In this document: in pieces, positions 1 through 11,254 of the stretch
How positions within the stretch are numbered: the first letter of the stretch is position 1
How the letters are laid out: every line of letters starts with the position of its first letter
Source of the DNA: Vespa crabro
Lineage: Eukaryota; Arthropoda; Insecta; Hymenoptera; Vespidae
Length of the DNA: 64,000 bases
Direction: 5' to 3'
NCBI RefSeq assembly: GCF_910589235.1
Contig: NC_060966.1
Location: 186,001-250,000, forward strand
Position numbers and translations under genes: made by a program
The notes under the pieces: generated by a model
The model's database searches: none
Told to the model about the DNA's origin: nothing
The model's input: only the letters and a program-made list of their open reading frames with translations

Positions 1-23
1 AAAACGTAATCGACATACGCGAA

Positions 24-40
24 TTTCGGTATATGCGAAG
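24..40 (+). promoter_or_regulatory. CENP-B-box-like 17-bp element (one per monomer)
   Basis: The mammalian CENP-B box is nTTCGnnnnAnnCGGGn. Here TTCG is at 25-28, A at 33 and CG at 36-37, all correctly spaced, so 7 of 9 fixed bases match; the last two G are A at 38-39. TTCG and CGAA (25-28 and 36-39) also form matching arms of an imperfect inverted repeat. The element recurs in almost every copy. Breaks seen: CG becomes TG near 10267 and CT near 58696, and TTCG is lost near 55953. A CENP-B-like or other pogo-type transposase-derived protein could bind it, but the CpG richness of the monomer raises the chance of a coincidental match. Binding is unproven. Confidence 0.35.
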
Positions 41-172
41 ATAAAATCGTGAAATCTTTAATAATACTTGTGCCACAGTTAGAAAAATGTTACCAATCGA
101 TTCAGAACATTGCATTTCATAAGATCAAACATCTATTTTATATTGGAATCAAAGTTTTTAACATTCTTTCAT

Positions 173-186
173 ATCGTATATACGAT
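173..186. repeat. Perfect 14-bp palindrome (one per monomer)
   Basis: ATCGTATATACGAT equals its own reverse complement, with dyad centre between 179 and 180. Eleven bases downstream a second perfect palindrome, ATACGCGTAT (198-207), follows. Most copies keep both. The 14-bp dyad is disturbed near 10063, 23023 and 31207 (A to T at its first base), 26777 and 33937 (TCGC for TCGT), 47584, 53040 and 55088 (CGAT becomes TGAT), and 56445. Such dyads could bind a dimeric protein or form a small cruciform; neither is shown by sequence alone. Confidence 0.7.
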
Positions 187-274
187 TTTTCGTTCATATA
201 CGCGTATCGTCGAAAAACGAAAACTTGAAATCTCGTTCAATTTCAATGATTTTATATTCTATCGATGCAGAATA

Positions 275-296
275 AAGAATATAACAAGAATATAAC
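275..296 (+). repeat. Exact 11-bp internal tandem duplication (one per monomer)
   Basis: AAGAATATAAC occurs twice back to back at 275-285 and 286-296, followed by the AACGTT palindrome. Nearly all copies carry both halves, so the duplication predates amplification of the array. Single-base variants in it mark sub-families: GAATGTATCG at 15637, 17001, 17683, 18705, 20413, 21095, 23141 and 31326, and ATATATCG at 10864, 16319, 19731 and 39851. Confidence 0.85.
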
Positions 297-1364
297 GTTT
301 TTACTATGTTTAAATACGCGTTTTCATATGATAATTGTCGAAAAACGTAATCGACATACGCGAATTTCGGTATATGCGAAGATAAAATCGTGAAATCTTT
401 AATAATACTTGTGCCACAGTTAGAAAAATGTTACCAATCGATTCAGAACATTGCATTTCATAAGATCAAACATCTATTTTATATTGGAATCAAAGTTTTT
501 AACATTCTTTCATATCGTATATACGATTTTTCGCTCATATACGCGTATCGTCGAAAAACGAAAACTTGAAATCTCGTTCAATTTCAATGATTTTATATTC
601 TATTGATGCAGAATAAAGAATATAACAAGAATATAACGTTTTTACTATGTTTAAATACGCGTTTTCATATGATAATTGTCGAAAAACGTAATCGACTTAC
701 GCGAATTTCGGTATATGCGAAGATAAAATCGTGAAATCTTTAATAATACTTGTGCCACAGTTAGAAAAATGTTACCAATCGATTCAGAACATTGCATTTC
801 ATAAGATCAAACATCTATTTTATATTGGAATCAAAGTTTTTAACATTCTTTCATATCGTATATACGATTTTTCGCTCATATACGCGTATCGTCGAAAAAC
901 GAAAACTTGAAATCTCGTTCAATTTCAATGATTTTATATTCTATCGATGCAGAATAAAGAATATAACAAGAATATAACGTTTTTACTATGTTTAAATACG
1001 CGTTTTCATATGATAATTGTCGAAAAACGTAATCGACATACGCGAATTTCGGTATATGCGAAGATAAAATCGTGAAATCTTTAATAATACTTGTGCCACA
1101 GTTAGAAAAATGTTACCAATCGATTCAGAACATTGCATTTCATAAGATCAAACATCTATTTTATATTGGAATCAAAGTTTTTAACATTCTTTCATATCGT
1201 ATATACGATTTTTCGCTCATATACGCGTATCGTCGAAAAACGAAAACTTGAAATCTCGTTCAATTTCAATGATTTTATATTCTATTGATGCAGAATAAAG
1301 AATATAACAAGAATATAACGTTTTTACTATGTTTAAATACGCGTTTTCATATGATAATTGTCGA

Positions 1365-3752
1365 AAAACGTAATCGACATACGCGAATTTCGGTATATGC
1401 GAAGATAAAATCGTGAAATCTTTAATAATACTTGTGCCACAGTTAGAAAAATGTTACCAATCGATTCAGAACATTGCATTTCATAAGATCAAACATCTAT
1501 TTTATATTGGAATCAAAGTTTTTAACATTCTTTCATATCGTATATACGATTTTTCGCTCATATACGCGTATCGTCGAAAAACGAAAACTTGAAATCTCGT
1601 TCAATTTCAATGATTTTATATTCTATCGATGCAGAATAAGGAATATAACAAGAATATAACGTTTTTACTATGTTTAAATACGCGTTTTCATATGATAATT
1701 GTCGAAAAACGTAATCGACATACGCGAATTTCGGTATATGCGAAGATAAAATCGTGAAATCTTTAATAATACTTGTGCCACAGTTAGAAAAATGTTACCA
1801 ATCGATTCAGAACATTGCATTTCATAAGATCAAACATCTATTTTATATTGGAATCAAAGTTTTTAACATTCTTTCATATCGTATATACGATTTTTCGCTC
1901 ATATACGCGTATCGTCGAAAAACGAAAACTTGAAATCTCGTTCAATTTCAATGATTTTATATTCTATCGATGCAGAATAAAGAATATAACAAGAATATAA
2001 CGTTTTTACTATGTTTAAATACGCGTTTTCATATGATAATTGTCGAAAAACGTAATCGACATACGCGAATTTCGGTATATGCGAAGATAAAATCGTGAAA
2101 TCTTTAATAATACTTGTGCCACAGTTAGAAAAATGTTACCAATCGATTCAGAACATTGCATTTCATAAGATCAAACATCTATTTTATATTGGAATCAAAG
2201 TTTTTAACATTCTTTCATATCGTATATACGATTTTTCGCTCATATACGCGTATCGTCGAAAAACGAAAACTTGAAATCTCGTTCAATTTCAATGATTTTA
2301 TATTCTATTGATGCAGAATAAAGAATATAACAAGAATATAACGTTTTTACTATGTTTAAATACGCGTTTTCATATGATAATTGTCGAAAAACGTAATCGA
2401 CATACGCGAATTTCGGTATATGCGAAGATAAAATCGTGAAATCTTTAATAATACTTGTGCCACAGTTAGAAAAATGTTACCAATCGATTCAGAACATTGC
2501 ATTTCATAAGATCAAACATCTATTTTATATTGGAATCAAAGTTTTTAACATTCTTTCATATCGTATATACGATTTTTCGCTCATATACGCGTATCGTCGA
2601 AAAACGAAAACTTGAAATCTCGTTCAATTTCAATGATTTTATATTCTATCGATGCAGAATAAAGAATATAACAAGAATATAAACGTTTTTACTATGTTTA
2701 AATACGCGTTTTCATATGATAATTGTCGAAAAACGTAATCGACATACGCGAATTTCGGTATATGCGAAGATAAAATCGTGAAATCTTTAATAATACTTGT
2801 GCCACAGTTAGAAAAATGTTACCAATCGATTCAGAACATTGCATTTCATAAGATCAAACATCTATTTTATATTGGAATCAAAGTTTTTAACATTCTTTCA
2901 TATCGTATATACGATGTTTCGCTCATATACGCGTATCGTCGAAAAACGAAAATTTGAAATCTCGTTCAATTTCAATGATTTTATATTCTATCGATGCAGA
3001 ATAAAGAATATAACAAGAATATAACGTTTTTACTATGTTTAAATACGCGTTTTCATATGATAATTGTCGAAAAACGTAATCGACATACGCGAATTTCGGT
3101 ATATGCGAAGATAAAATCGTGAAATCTTTAATAATACTTGTGCCACAGTTAGAAAAATGTTACCAATCGATTCAGAACATTGCATTTCATAAGATCAAAC
3201 ATCTATTTTATATTGGAATCAAAGTTTTTAACATTCTTTCATATCGTATATACGATTTTTCGCTCATATACGCGTATCGTCGAAAAACGAAAACTTGAAA
3301 TCTCGTTCAATTTCAATGATTTTATATTCTATCGATGCAGAATAAAGAATATAACAAGAATATAACGTTTTTACTATGTTTAAATACGCGTTTTCATATG
3401 ATAATTGTCGAAAAACGTAATCGACATACGCGAATTTCGGTATATGCGAAGATAAAATCGTGAAATCTTTAATAATACTTGTGCCACAGTTAGAAAAATG
3501 TTACCAATCGATTCAGAACATTGCATTTCATAAGATCAAACATCTATTTTATATTGGAATCAAAGTTTTTAACATTCTTTCATATCGTATATACGATTTT
3601 TCGCTCATATACGCGTATCGTCGAAAAACGAAAATTTGAAATCTCGTTCAATTTCAATGATTTTATATTCTATCGATGCAGAATAAAGAATATAACAAGA
3701 ATATAACGTTTTTACTATGTTTAAATACGCGTTTTCATATGATAATTGTCGA
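1365..3752 (+). repeat. 7-monomer higher-order repeat, copy 1
   Basis: Seven monomers (2388 bp) with the marker order: AATAAGGAAT (near 1637), plain, TATTGATG (near 2308), plain, GATGTTTCG plus AAATTTG (near 2914 and 2952), plain, AAATTTG alone (near 3634). The same order returns in the next block. One extra A near 2682 is private to this copy and explains the odd base over 7 x 341. Confidence 0.88.
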
Positions 3753-6139
3753 AAAACGTAATCGACATACGCGAATTTCGGTATATGCGAAGATAAAATC
3801 GTGAAATCTTTAATAATACTTGTGCCACAGTTAGAAAAATGTTACCAATCGATTCAGAACATTGCATTTCATAAGATCAAACATCTATTTTATATTGGAA
3901 TCAAAGTTTTTAACATTCTTTCATATCGTATATACGATTTTTCGCTCATATACGCGTATCGTCGAAAAACGAAAACTTGAAATCTCGTTCAATTTCAATG
4001 ATTTTATATTCTATCGATGCAGAATAAGGAATATAACAAGAATATAACGTTTTTACTATGTTTAAATACGCGTTTTCATATGATAATTGTCGAAAAACGT
4101 AATCGACATACGCGAATTTCGGTATATGCGAAGATAAAATCGTGAAATCTTTAATAATACTTGTGCCACAGTTAGAAAAATGTTACCAATCGATTCAGAA
4201 CATTGCATTTCATAAGATCAAACATCTATTTTATATTGGAATCAAAGTTTTTAACATTCTTTCATATCGTATATACGATTTTTCGCTCATATACGCGTAT
4301 CGTCGAAAAACGAAAACTTGAAATCTCGTTCAATTTCAATGATTTTATATTCTATCGATGCAGAATAAAGAATATAACAAGAATATAACGTTTTTACTAT
4401 GTTTAAATACGCGTTTTCATATGATAATTGTCGAAAAACGTAATCGACATACGCGAATTTCGGTATATGCGAAGATAAAATCGTGAAATCTTTAATAATA
4501 CTTGTGCCACAGTTAGAAAAATGTTACCAATCGATTCAGAACATTGCATTTCATAAGATCAAACATCTATTTTATATTGGAATCAAAGTTTTTAACATTC
4601 TTTCATATCGTATATACGATTTTTCGCTCATATACGCGTATCGTCGAAAAACGAAAACTTGAAATCTCGTTCAATTTCAATGATTTTATATTCTATTGAT
4701 GCAGAATAAAGAATATAACAAGAATATAACGTTTTTACTATGTTTAAATACGCGTTTTCATATGATAATTGTCGAAAAACGTAATCGACATACGCGAATT
4801 TCGGTATATGCGAAGATAAAATCGTGAAATCTTTAATAATACTTGTGCCACAGTTAGAAAAATGTTACCAATCGATTCAGAACATTGCATTTCATAAGAT
4901 CAAACATCTATTTTATATTGGAATCAAAGTTTTTAACATTCTTTCATATCGTATATACGATTTTTCGCTCATATACGCGTATCGTCGAAAAACGAAAACT
5001 TGAAATCTCGTTCAATTTCAATGATTTTATATTCTATCGATGCAGAATAAAGAATATAACAAGAATATAACGTTTTTACTATGTTTAAATACGCGTTTTC
5101 ATATGATAATTGTCGAAAAACGTAATCGACATACGCGAATTTCGGTATATGCGAAGATAAAATCGTGAAATCTTTAATAATACTTGTGCCACAGTTAGAA
5201 AAATGTTACCAATCGATTCAGAACATTGCATTTCATAAGATCAAACATCTATTTTATATTGGAATCAAAGTTTTTAACATTCTTTCATATCGTATATACG
5301 ATGTTTCGCTCATATACGCGTATCGTCGAAAAACGAAAATTTGAAATCTCGTTCAATTTCAATGATTTTATATTCTATCGATGCAGAATAAAGAATATAA
5401 CAAGAATATAACGTTTTTACTATGTTTAAATACGCGTTTTCATATGATAATTGTCGAAAAACGTAATCGACATACGCGAATTTCGGTATATGCGAAGATA
5501 AAATCGTGAAATCTTTAATAATACTTGTGCCACAGTTAGAAAAATGTTACCAATCGATTCAGAACATTGCATTTCATAAGATCAAACATCTATTTTATAT
5601 TGGAATCAAAGTTTTTAACATTCTTTCATATCGTATATACGATTTTTCGCTCATATACGCGTATCGTCGAAAAACGAAAACTTGAAATCTCGTTCAATTT
5701 CAATGATTTTATATTCTATCGATGCAGAATAAAGAATATAACAAGAATATAACGTTTTTACTATGTTTAAATACGCGTTTTCATATGATAATTGTCGAAA
5801 AACGTAATCGACATACGCGAATTTCGGTATATGCGAAGATAAAATCGTGAAATCTTTAATAATACTTGTGCCACAGTTAGAAAAATGTTACCAATCGATT
5901 CAGAACATTGCATTTCATAAGATCAAACATCTATTTTATATTGGAATCAAAGTTTTTAACATTCTTTCATATCGTATATACGATTTTTCGCTCATATACG
6001 CGTATCGTCGAAAAACGAAAATTTGAAATCTCGTTCAATTTCAATGATTTTATATTCTATCGATGCAGAATAAAGAATATAACAAGAATATAACGTTTTT
6101 ACTATGTTTAAATACGCGTTTTCATATGATAATTGTCGA
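3753..6139 (+). repeat. 7-monomer higher-order repeat, copy 2
   Basis: Seven monomers (2387 bp) repeating the marker order of the previous block: AATAAGGAAT (near 4025), plain, TATTGATG (near 4695), plain, GATGTTTCG plus AAATTTG (near 5301 and 5339), plain, AAATTTG alone (near 6021). The extra A of copy 1 is absent. Apart from that the two copies appear nearly identical, so the duplication is recent. Confidence 0.88.
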
Positions 6140-9100
6140 AAAACGTAATCGACATACGCGAATTTCGGTATATGCGAAGATAAAATCGTGAAATCTTTAA
6201 TAATACTTGTGCCACAGTTAGAAAAATGTTACCAATCGATTCAGAACATTGCATTTCATAAGATCAAACATCTATTTTATATTGGAATCAAAGTTTTTAA
6301 CATTCTTTCATATCGTATATACGATTTTTCGCTCATATACGCGTATCGTCGAAAAACGAAAACTTGAAATCTCGTTCAATTTCAATGATTTTATATTCTA
6401 TCGATGCAGAATAAAGAATATAACAAGAATATAACGTTTTTACTATGTTTAAATACGCGTTTTCATATGATAATTGTCGAAAAACGTAATCGACATACGC
6501 GATTTCGGTATATGCGAAGATAAAATCGTGAAATCTTTAATAATACTTGTGCCACAGTTAGAAAAATGTTACCAATCGATTCAGAACATTGCATTTCATA
6601 AGATCAAACATCTATTTTATATTGGAATCAAAGTTTTTAACATTCTTTCATATCGTATATACGATTTTTCGCTCATATACGCGTATCGTCGAAAAACGAA
6701 AACTTGAAATCTCGTTCAATTTCAATGATTTTATATTCTATTGATGCAGAATAAAGAATATAACAAGAATATAACGTTTTTACTATGTTTAAATACGCGT
6801 TTTCATATGATAATTGTCGAAAAACGTAATCGACATACGCGAATTTCGGTATATGCGAAGATAAAATCGTGAAATCTTTAATAATACTTGTGCCACAGTT
6901 AGAAAAATGTTACCAATCGATTCAGAACATTGCATTTCATAAGATCAAACATCTATTTTATATTGGAATCAAAGTTTTTAACATTCTTTCATATCGTATA
7001 TACGATTTTTCGCTCATATACGCGTATCGTCGAAAAACGAAAACTTGAAATCTCGTTCAATTTCAATGATTTTATATTCTATCGATGCAGAATAAAGAAT
7101 ATAACAAGAATATAACGTTTTTACTATGTTTAAATACGCGTTTTCATATGATAATTGTCGAAAAACGTAATCGACATACGCGAATTTCGGTATATGCGAA
7201 GATAAAATCGTGAAATCTTTAATAATACTTGTGCCACAGTTAGAAAAATGTTACCAATCGATTCAGAACATTGCATTTCATAAGATCAAACATCTATTTT
7301 ATATTGGAATCAAAGTTTTTAACATTCTTTCATATCGTATATACGATTTTTCGCTCATATACGCGTATCGTCGAAAAACGAAAATTTGAAATCTCGTTCA
7401 ATTTCAATGATTTTATATTCTATCGATGCAGAATAAAGAATATAACAAGAATATAACGTTTTTACTATGTTTAAATACGCGTTTTCATATGATAATTGTC
7501 GAAAAACGTAATCGACATACGCGAATTTCGGTATATGCGAAGATAAAATCGTGAAATCTTTAATAATACTTGTGCCACAGTTAGAAAAATGTTACCAATC
7601 GATTCAGAACATTGCATTTCATAAGATCAAACATCTATTTTATATTGGAATCAAAGTTTTTAACATTCTTTCATATCGTATATACGATTTTTCGCTCATA
7701 TACGCGTATCGTCGAAAAACGAAAACTTGAAATCTCGTTCAATTTCAATGATTTTATATTCTATTGATGCAGAATAAAGAATATAACAAGAATATAACGT
7801 TTTTACTATGTTTAAATACGCGTTTTCATATGATAATTGTCGAAAAACGTAATCGACATACGCGAATTTCGGTATATGCGAAGATAAAATCGTGAAATCT
7901 TTAATAATACTTGTGCCACAGTTAGAAAAATGTTACCAATCGATTCAGAACATTGCATTTCATAAGATCAAACATCTATTTTATATTGGAATCAAAGTTT
8001 TTAACATTCTTTCATATCGTATATACGATTTTTCGCTCATATACGCGTATCGTCGAAAAACGAAAACTTGAAATCTCGTTCAATTTCAATGATTTTATAT
8101 TCTATCGATGCAGAATAAAGAATATAACAAGAATATAACGTTTTTACTATGTTTAAATACGCGTTTTCATATGATAATTGTCGAAAAACGTAATCGACAT
8201 ACGCGAATTTCGGTATATGCGAAGATAAAATCGTGAAATCTTTAATAATACTTGTGCCACAGTTAGAAAAATGTTACCAATCGATTCAGAACATTGCATT
8301 TCATAAGATCAAACATCTATTTTATATTGGAATCAAAGTTTTTAACATTCTTTCATATCGTATATACGATTTTTCGCTCATATACGCGTATCGTCGAAAA
8401 ACGAAAATTTGAAATCTCGTTCAATTTCAATGATTTTATATTCTATCGATGCAGAATAAAGAATATAACAAGAATATAACGTTTTTACTATGTTTAAATA
8501 CGCGTTTTCATATGATAATTGTCGAAAAAACGTAATCGACATACGCGAATTTCGGTATATGCGAAGATAAAATCGTGAAATCTTTAATAATACTTGTGCC
8601 ACAGTTAGAAAAATGTTACCAATCGATTCAGAACATTGCATTTCATAAGATCAAACATCTATTTTATATTGGAATCAAAGTTTTTAACATTCTTTCATAT
8701 CGTATATACGATTTTTCGCTCATATACGCGTATCGTCGAAAAACGAAAACTTGAAATCTCGTTCAATTTCAATGATTTTATATTCTATCGATGCAGAATA
8801 AAGAATATAACAAGAATATAACGTTTTTACTATGTTTAAATACGCGTTTTCATATGATAATTGTCGAAAAACGTAATCGACATACGCGAATTTCGGTATA
8901 TGCGAAGATAAAATCGTGAAATCTTTAATAATACTTGTGCCACAGTTAGAAAAATGTTACCAATCGATTCAGAACATTGCATTTCATAAGATCAAACATC
9001 TATTTTATATTGGAATCAAAGTTTTTAACATTCTTTCATATCGTATATACGATTTTCCGCTCATATACGCGTATCGTCGAAAAACGAAAATTTGAAATCT

Positions 9101-9549
9101 CGTTCAATTTCAATGATTTTATATTCTATCGATGCAGAATAAAGAATATAACAAGAATATAACGTTTTTACTATGTTTAAATACGCGTTTTCATATGATA
9201 ATTGTCGAAAAACGTAATCGACATACGCGAATTTCGGTATATGCGAAGATAAAATCGTGAAATCTTTAATAATACTTGTGCCACAGTTAGAAAAATGTTA
9301 CCAATCGATTCAGAACATTGCATTTCATAAGATCAAACATCTATTTTATATTGGAATCAAAGTTTTTAACATTCTTTCATATCGTATATACGATTTTTCG
9401 CTCATATACGCGTATCGTCGAAAAACGAAAACTTGAAATCTCGTTCAATTTCAATGATTTTATATTCTATCGATGCAGAATAAAGAATATAACAAGAATA
9501 TAACGTTTTTACTATGTTTAAATACGCGTTTTCATATGATAATTGTCGA
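6140..9549 (+). repeat. Ten monomers, partial relatives of the 7-mer
   Basis: The markers of the 7-mer continue in a looser order: TATTGATG near 6740 and 7763; AAATTTG near 7384, 8406 and 9090, the last with TTTTCCGCTC near 9055. Two register changes fall here: loss of one A near 6502 and a sixth A at 8525-8530. Alternation of plain and AAATTTG copies suggests a dimer partly erased by exchange. No AAATTTG or TTGATG copy is seen to the right of this block. Confidence 0.75.
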
Positions 9550-10913
9550 AAAACGTAATCGACATACACGAATTTCGGTATATGCGAAGATAAAATCGTG
9601 AAATCTTTAATAATACTTGTGCCACAGTTAGAAAAATGTTACCAATCGAATCAGAACATTGCATTTCATAAGATGAAACATCTATTTTATATTGGAATCA
9701 AAGTTTTTAACATTCTTTCATATCGTATATACGATTTTTCGCTCATATACGCGTATCGTCGAAAAACGAAAACTTGAAATCTCGTTCAATTTCAATGATT
9801 TTATATTCTATCGATGCAGAATAAAGAATATAACAAGAATATAACGTTTTTACTATGTTTAAATACGCGTTTTCATATGATAATTGTCGAAAAACGTAAT
9901 CGACATACTCGAATTTCGGTATATGCGAAGATAAAATCGTGAAATCTTTAATAATACTTGTGCCACAGTTAGAAAAATGTTACCAATCGATTCAGAACAT
10001 TGCATTTCATAAGATCAAACATCTATTTTATATTGGAATCAAAGTTTTTAACATTCTTTCATTTCGTATATACGATTTTTCGCTCATATACGCGTATCGT
10101 CGAAAAACGAAAACTTGAAATCTCGTTCAATTTCAATGATTTTATATTCTATCGATGCAGAATAAAGAATATAACAAGAATATAACGTTTTTACTATGTT
10201 TAAATGCGCGTTCTCATATGATAATTGTCGAAAAACGTAATCGACATACGCGAATTTCGGTATATGTGAAGATAAAATCGTGAAATCTTTAATAATACTT
10301 GTGCCACAGTTAGAAAAATGTTACCAATCGATTCAGAACATTGCATTTCATAAGATCAAACATCTATTTTATATTGGAATCAAAGTTTTTAACATTCTTT
10401 CATATCGTATATACGATTTTTCGCTCATATACGCGTATCGTCGAAAAACGAAAACTTGAAATCTCGTTCAATTTTAATGATTTTATATTCTATCGATGCA
10501 GAATAAATAATAAAACAAGAATATAACGTTTTTACTATGTTTAAATACGCGTTTTCATATGATAATTGTCGAAAAACGTAATCGACATACGCGAATTTCG
10601 GTATATGCGAAGATAAAATCGTGAAATCTTTAATAATACTTGTGCCACAGTTAGAAAAACGTTACCAATCGATTCAGAACATTGCATTTCATAAGATCAA
10701 ACATCTATTTTATATTGGAATCAAAGTTTTTAACATTCTTTCATATCGTATATACGATTTTTCGCTCATATACGCGTATCGTCGAAAAACGAAAACTTGA
10801 AATCTCGTTCAATTTCAATGATTTTATATTCTATCGATGCAGAATAAAGAATATAACAAGAATATATCGTTTTTACTATGTTTAAATACGCGTTTTCATA
10901 TGATAATTGTCGA
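9550..10913 (+). repeat. Four mutation-rich boundary monomers
   Basis: These four copies carry a concentration of private substitutions: CATACACG (9567), ATCGAATCAG (9649), AGATGAAAC (9674), CATACTCG (9907), ATTTCGTATA (10063), AAATGCGCGTTCTC (10203-10216), TATGTGAAG (10267), TTTTAATG (10473), AATAAATAATAAAAC (10507), AAAAACGTTACC (10659) and ATATATCG (10864). Neighbouring blocks carry far fewer. They separate the 7-mer domain from the GATTATTCG domain to the right and look like a seam less often homogenised. Confidence 0.75.
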
Positions 10914-11254
10914 AAAACGTTATCGACATACGCGAATTTCGGTATATGCGAAGATAAAATCGTGAAATCTTTAATAATACTTGTGCCACAGTTAGAAAAA
11001 TGTTACCAATCGATTCAGAACATTGCATTTCATAAGATCAAACATCTATTTTATATTGGAATCAAAGTTTTTAACATTCTTTCATATCGTATATACGATT
11101 TTTCGCTCATATACGCGTATCGTCGAAAAACGAAAACTTGAAATCTCGTTCAATTTCAATGATTTTATATTCTATCGATGCAGAATAAAGAATATAACAA
11201 GAATATAACGTTTTTACTATGTTTAAATACGCGTTTTCATATGATAATTGTCGA
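10914..11254 (+). repeat. Single plain monomer before the dimer block
   Basis: One near-consensus copy. Its only clear private change is CGTTATCGAC near 10920. It has no marker tying it to either neighbouring block. Confidence 0.7.

Larger units (their letters stand above)
1..341 (+). repeat. Reference satellite monomer (copy 1)
   Basis: This is the first complete copy and the coordinate frame for the site entries below. It matches the majority sequence except for T at 193, where nearly all others have C. Composition is about 28.7% G+C (52 C, 46 G) with 22 CpG. ATACGCG occurs three times (15-21, 198-204, 314-320) and GTCGAAAAACG twice (209-219 and 337-347, the second running into the next copy). 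Short perfect palindromes include AATCGATT (95-102), ATACGCGTAT (198-207), ATCGAT (261-266), AACGTT (294-299), TTTAAA (309-314) and CATATG (325-330). I do not recognise it as a named satellite family. The length is close to two nucleosome repeats. Confidence 0.95.
1..1364 (+). repeat. Left-edge monomers 1-4 of the TTGATG/AAATTTG domain
   Basis: Four monomers. The second and fourth carry TATTGATG in place of TATCGATG (601-608 and near 1284), a C-to-T change at a CpG. The third follows CGACTTACG (near 693). This TTGATG marker occurs only in the first 7.8 kb, so these copies belong with the 7-mer repeat to the right. The array continues off the left edge. Confidence 0.8.

Noticed and set aside
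183..192. CGATTTTTCG as a hairpin terminator
   Set aside because: The stem is only three base pairs in AT-rich DNA, with no gene upstream.
110..295. A 61-residue open frame recurring in almost every monomer on the + strand
   Set aside because: It starts at TTG, not ATG, and ends within the same unit. It is conserved only because the copies are near identical, and many copies break it (TATTGATG and AGATGAAAC make stops; indels shift it). Changes fall freely on codon positions 1 and 2. No recognisable domain.
8378..8641. 87-residue minus-strand frames at 8378-8641 and 58168-58431
   Set aside because: Both exist only because one extra A in a six-A run (8525-8530, 58315-58320) joins two frames. 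They are by-products of the indel.
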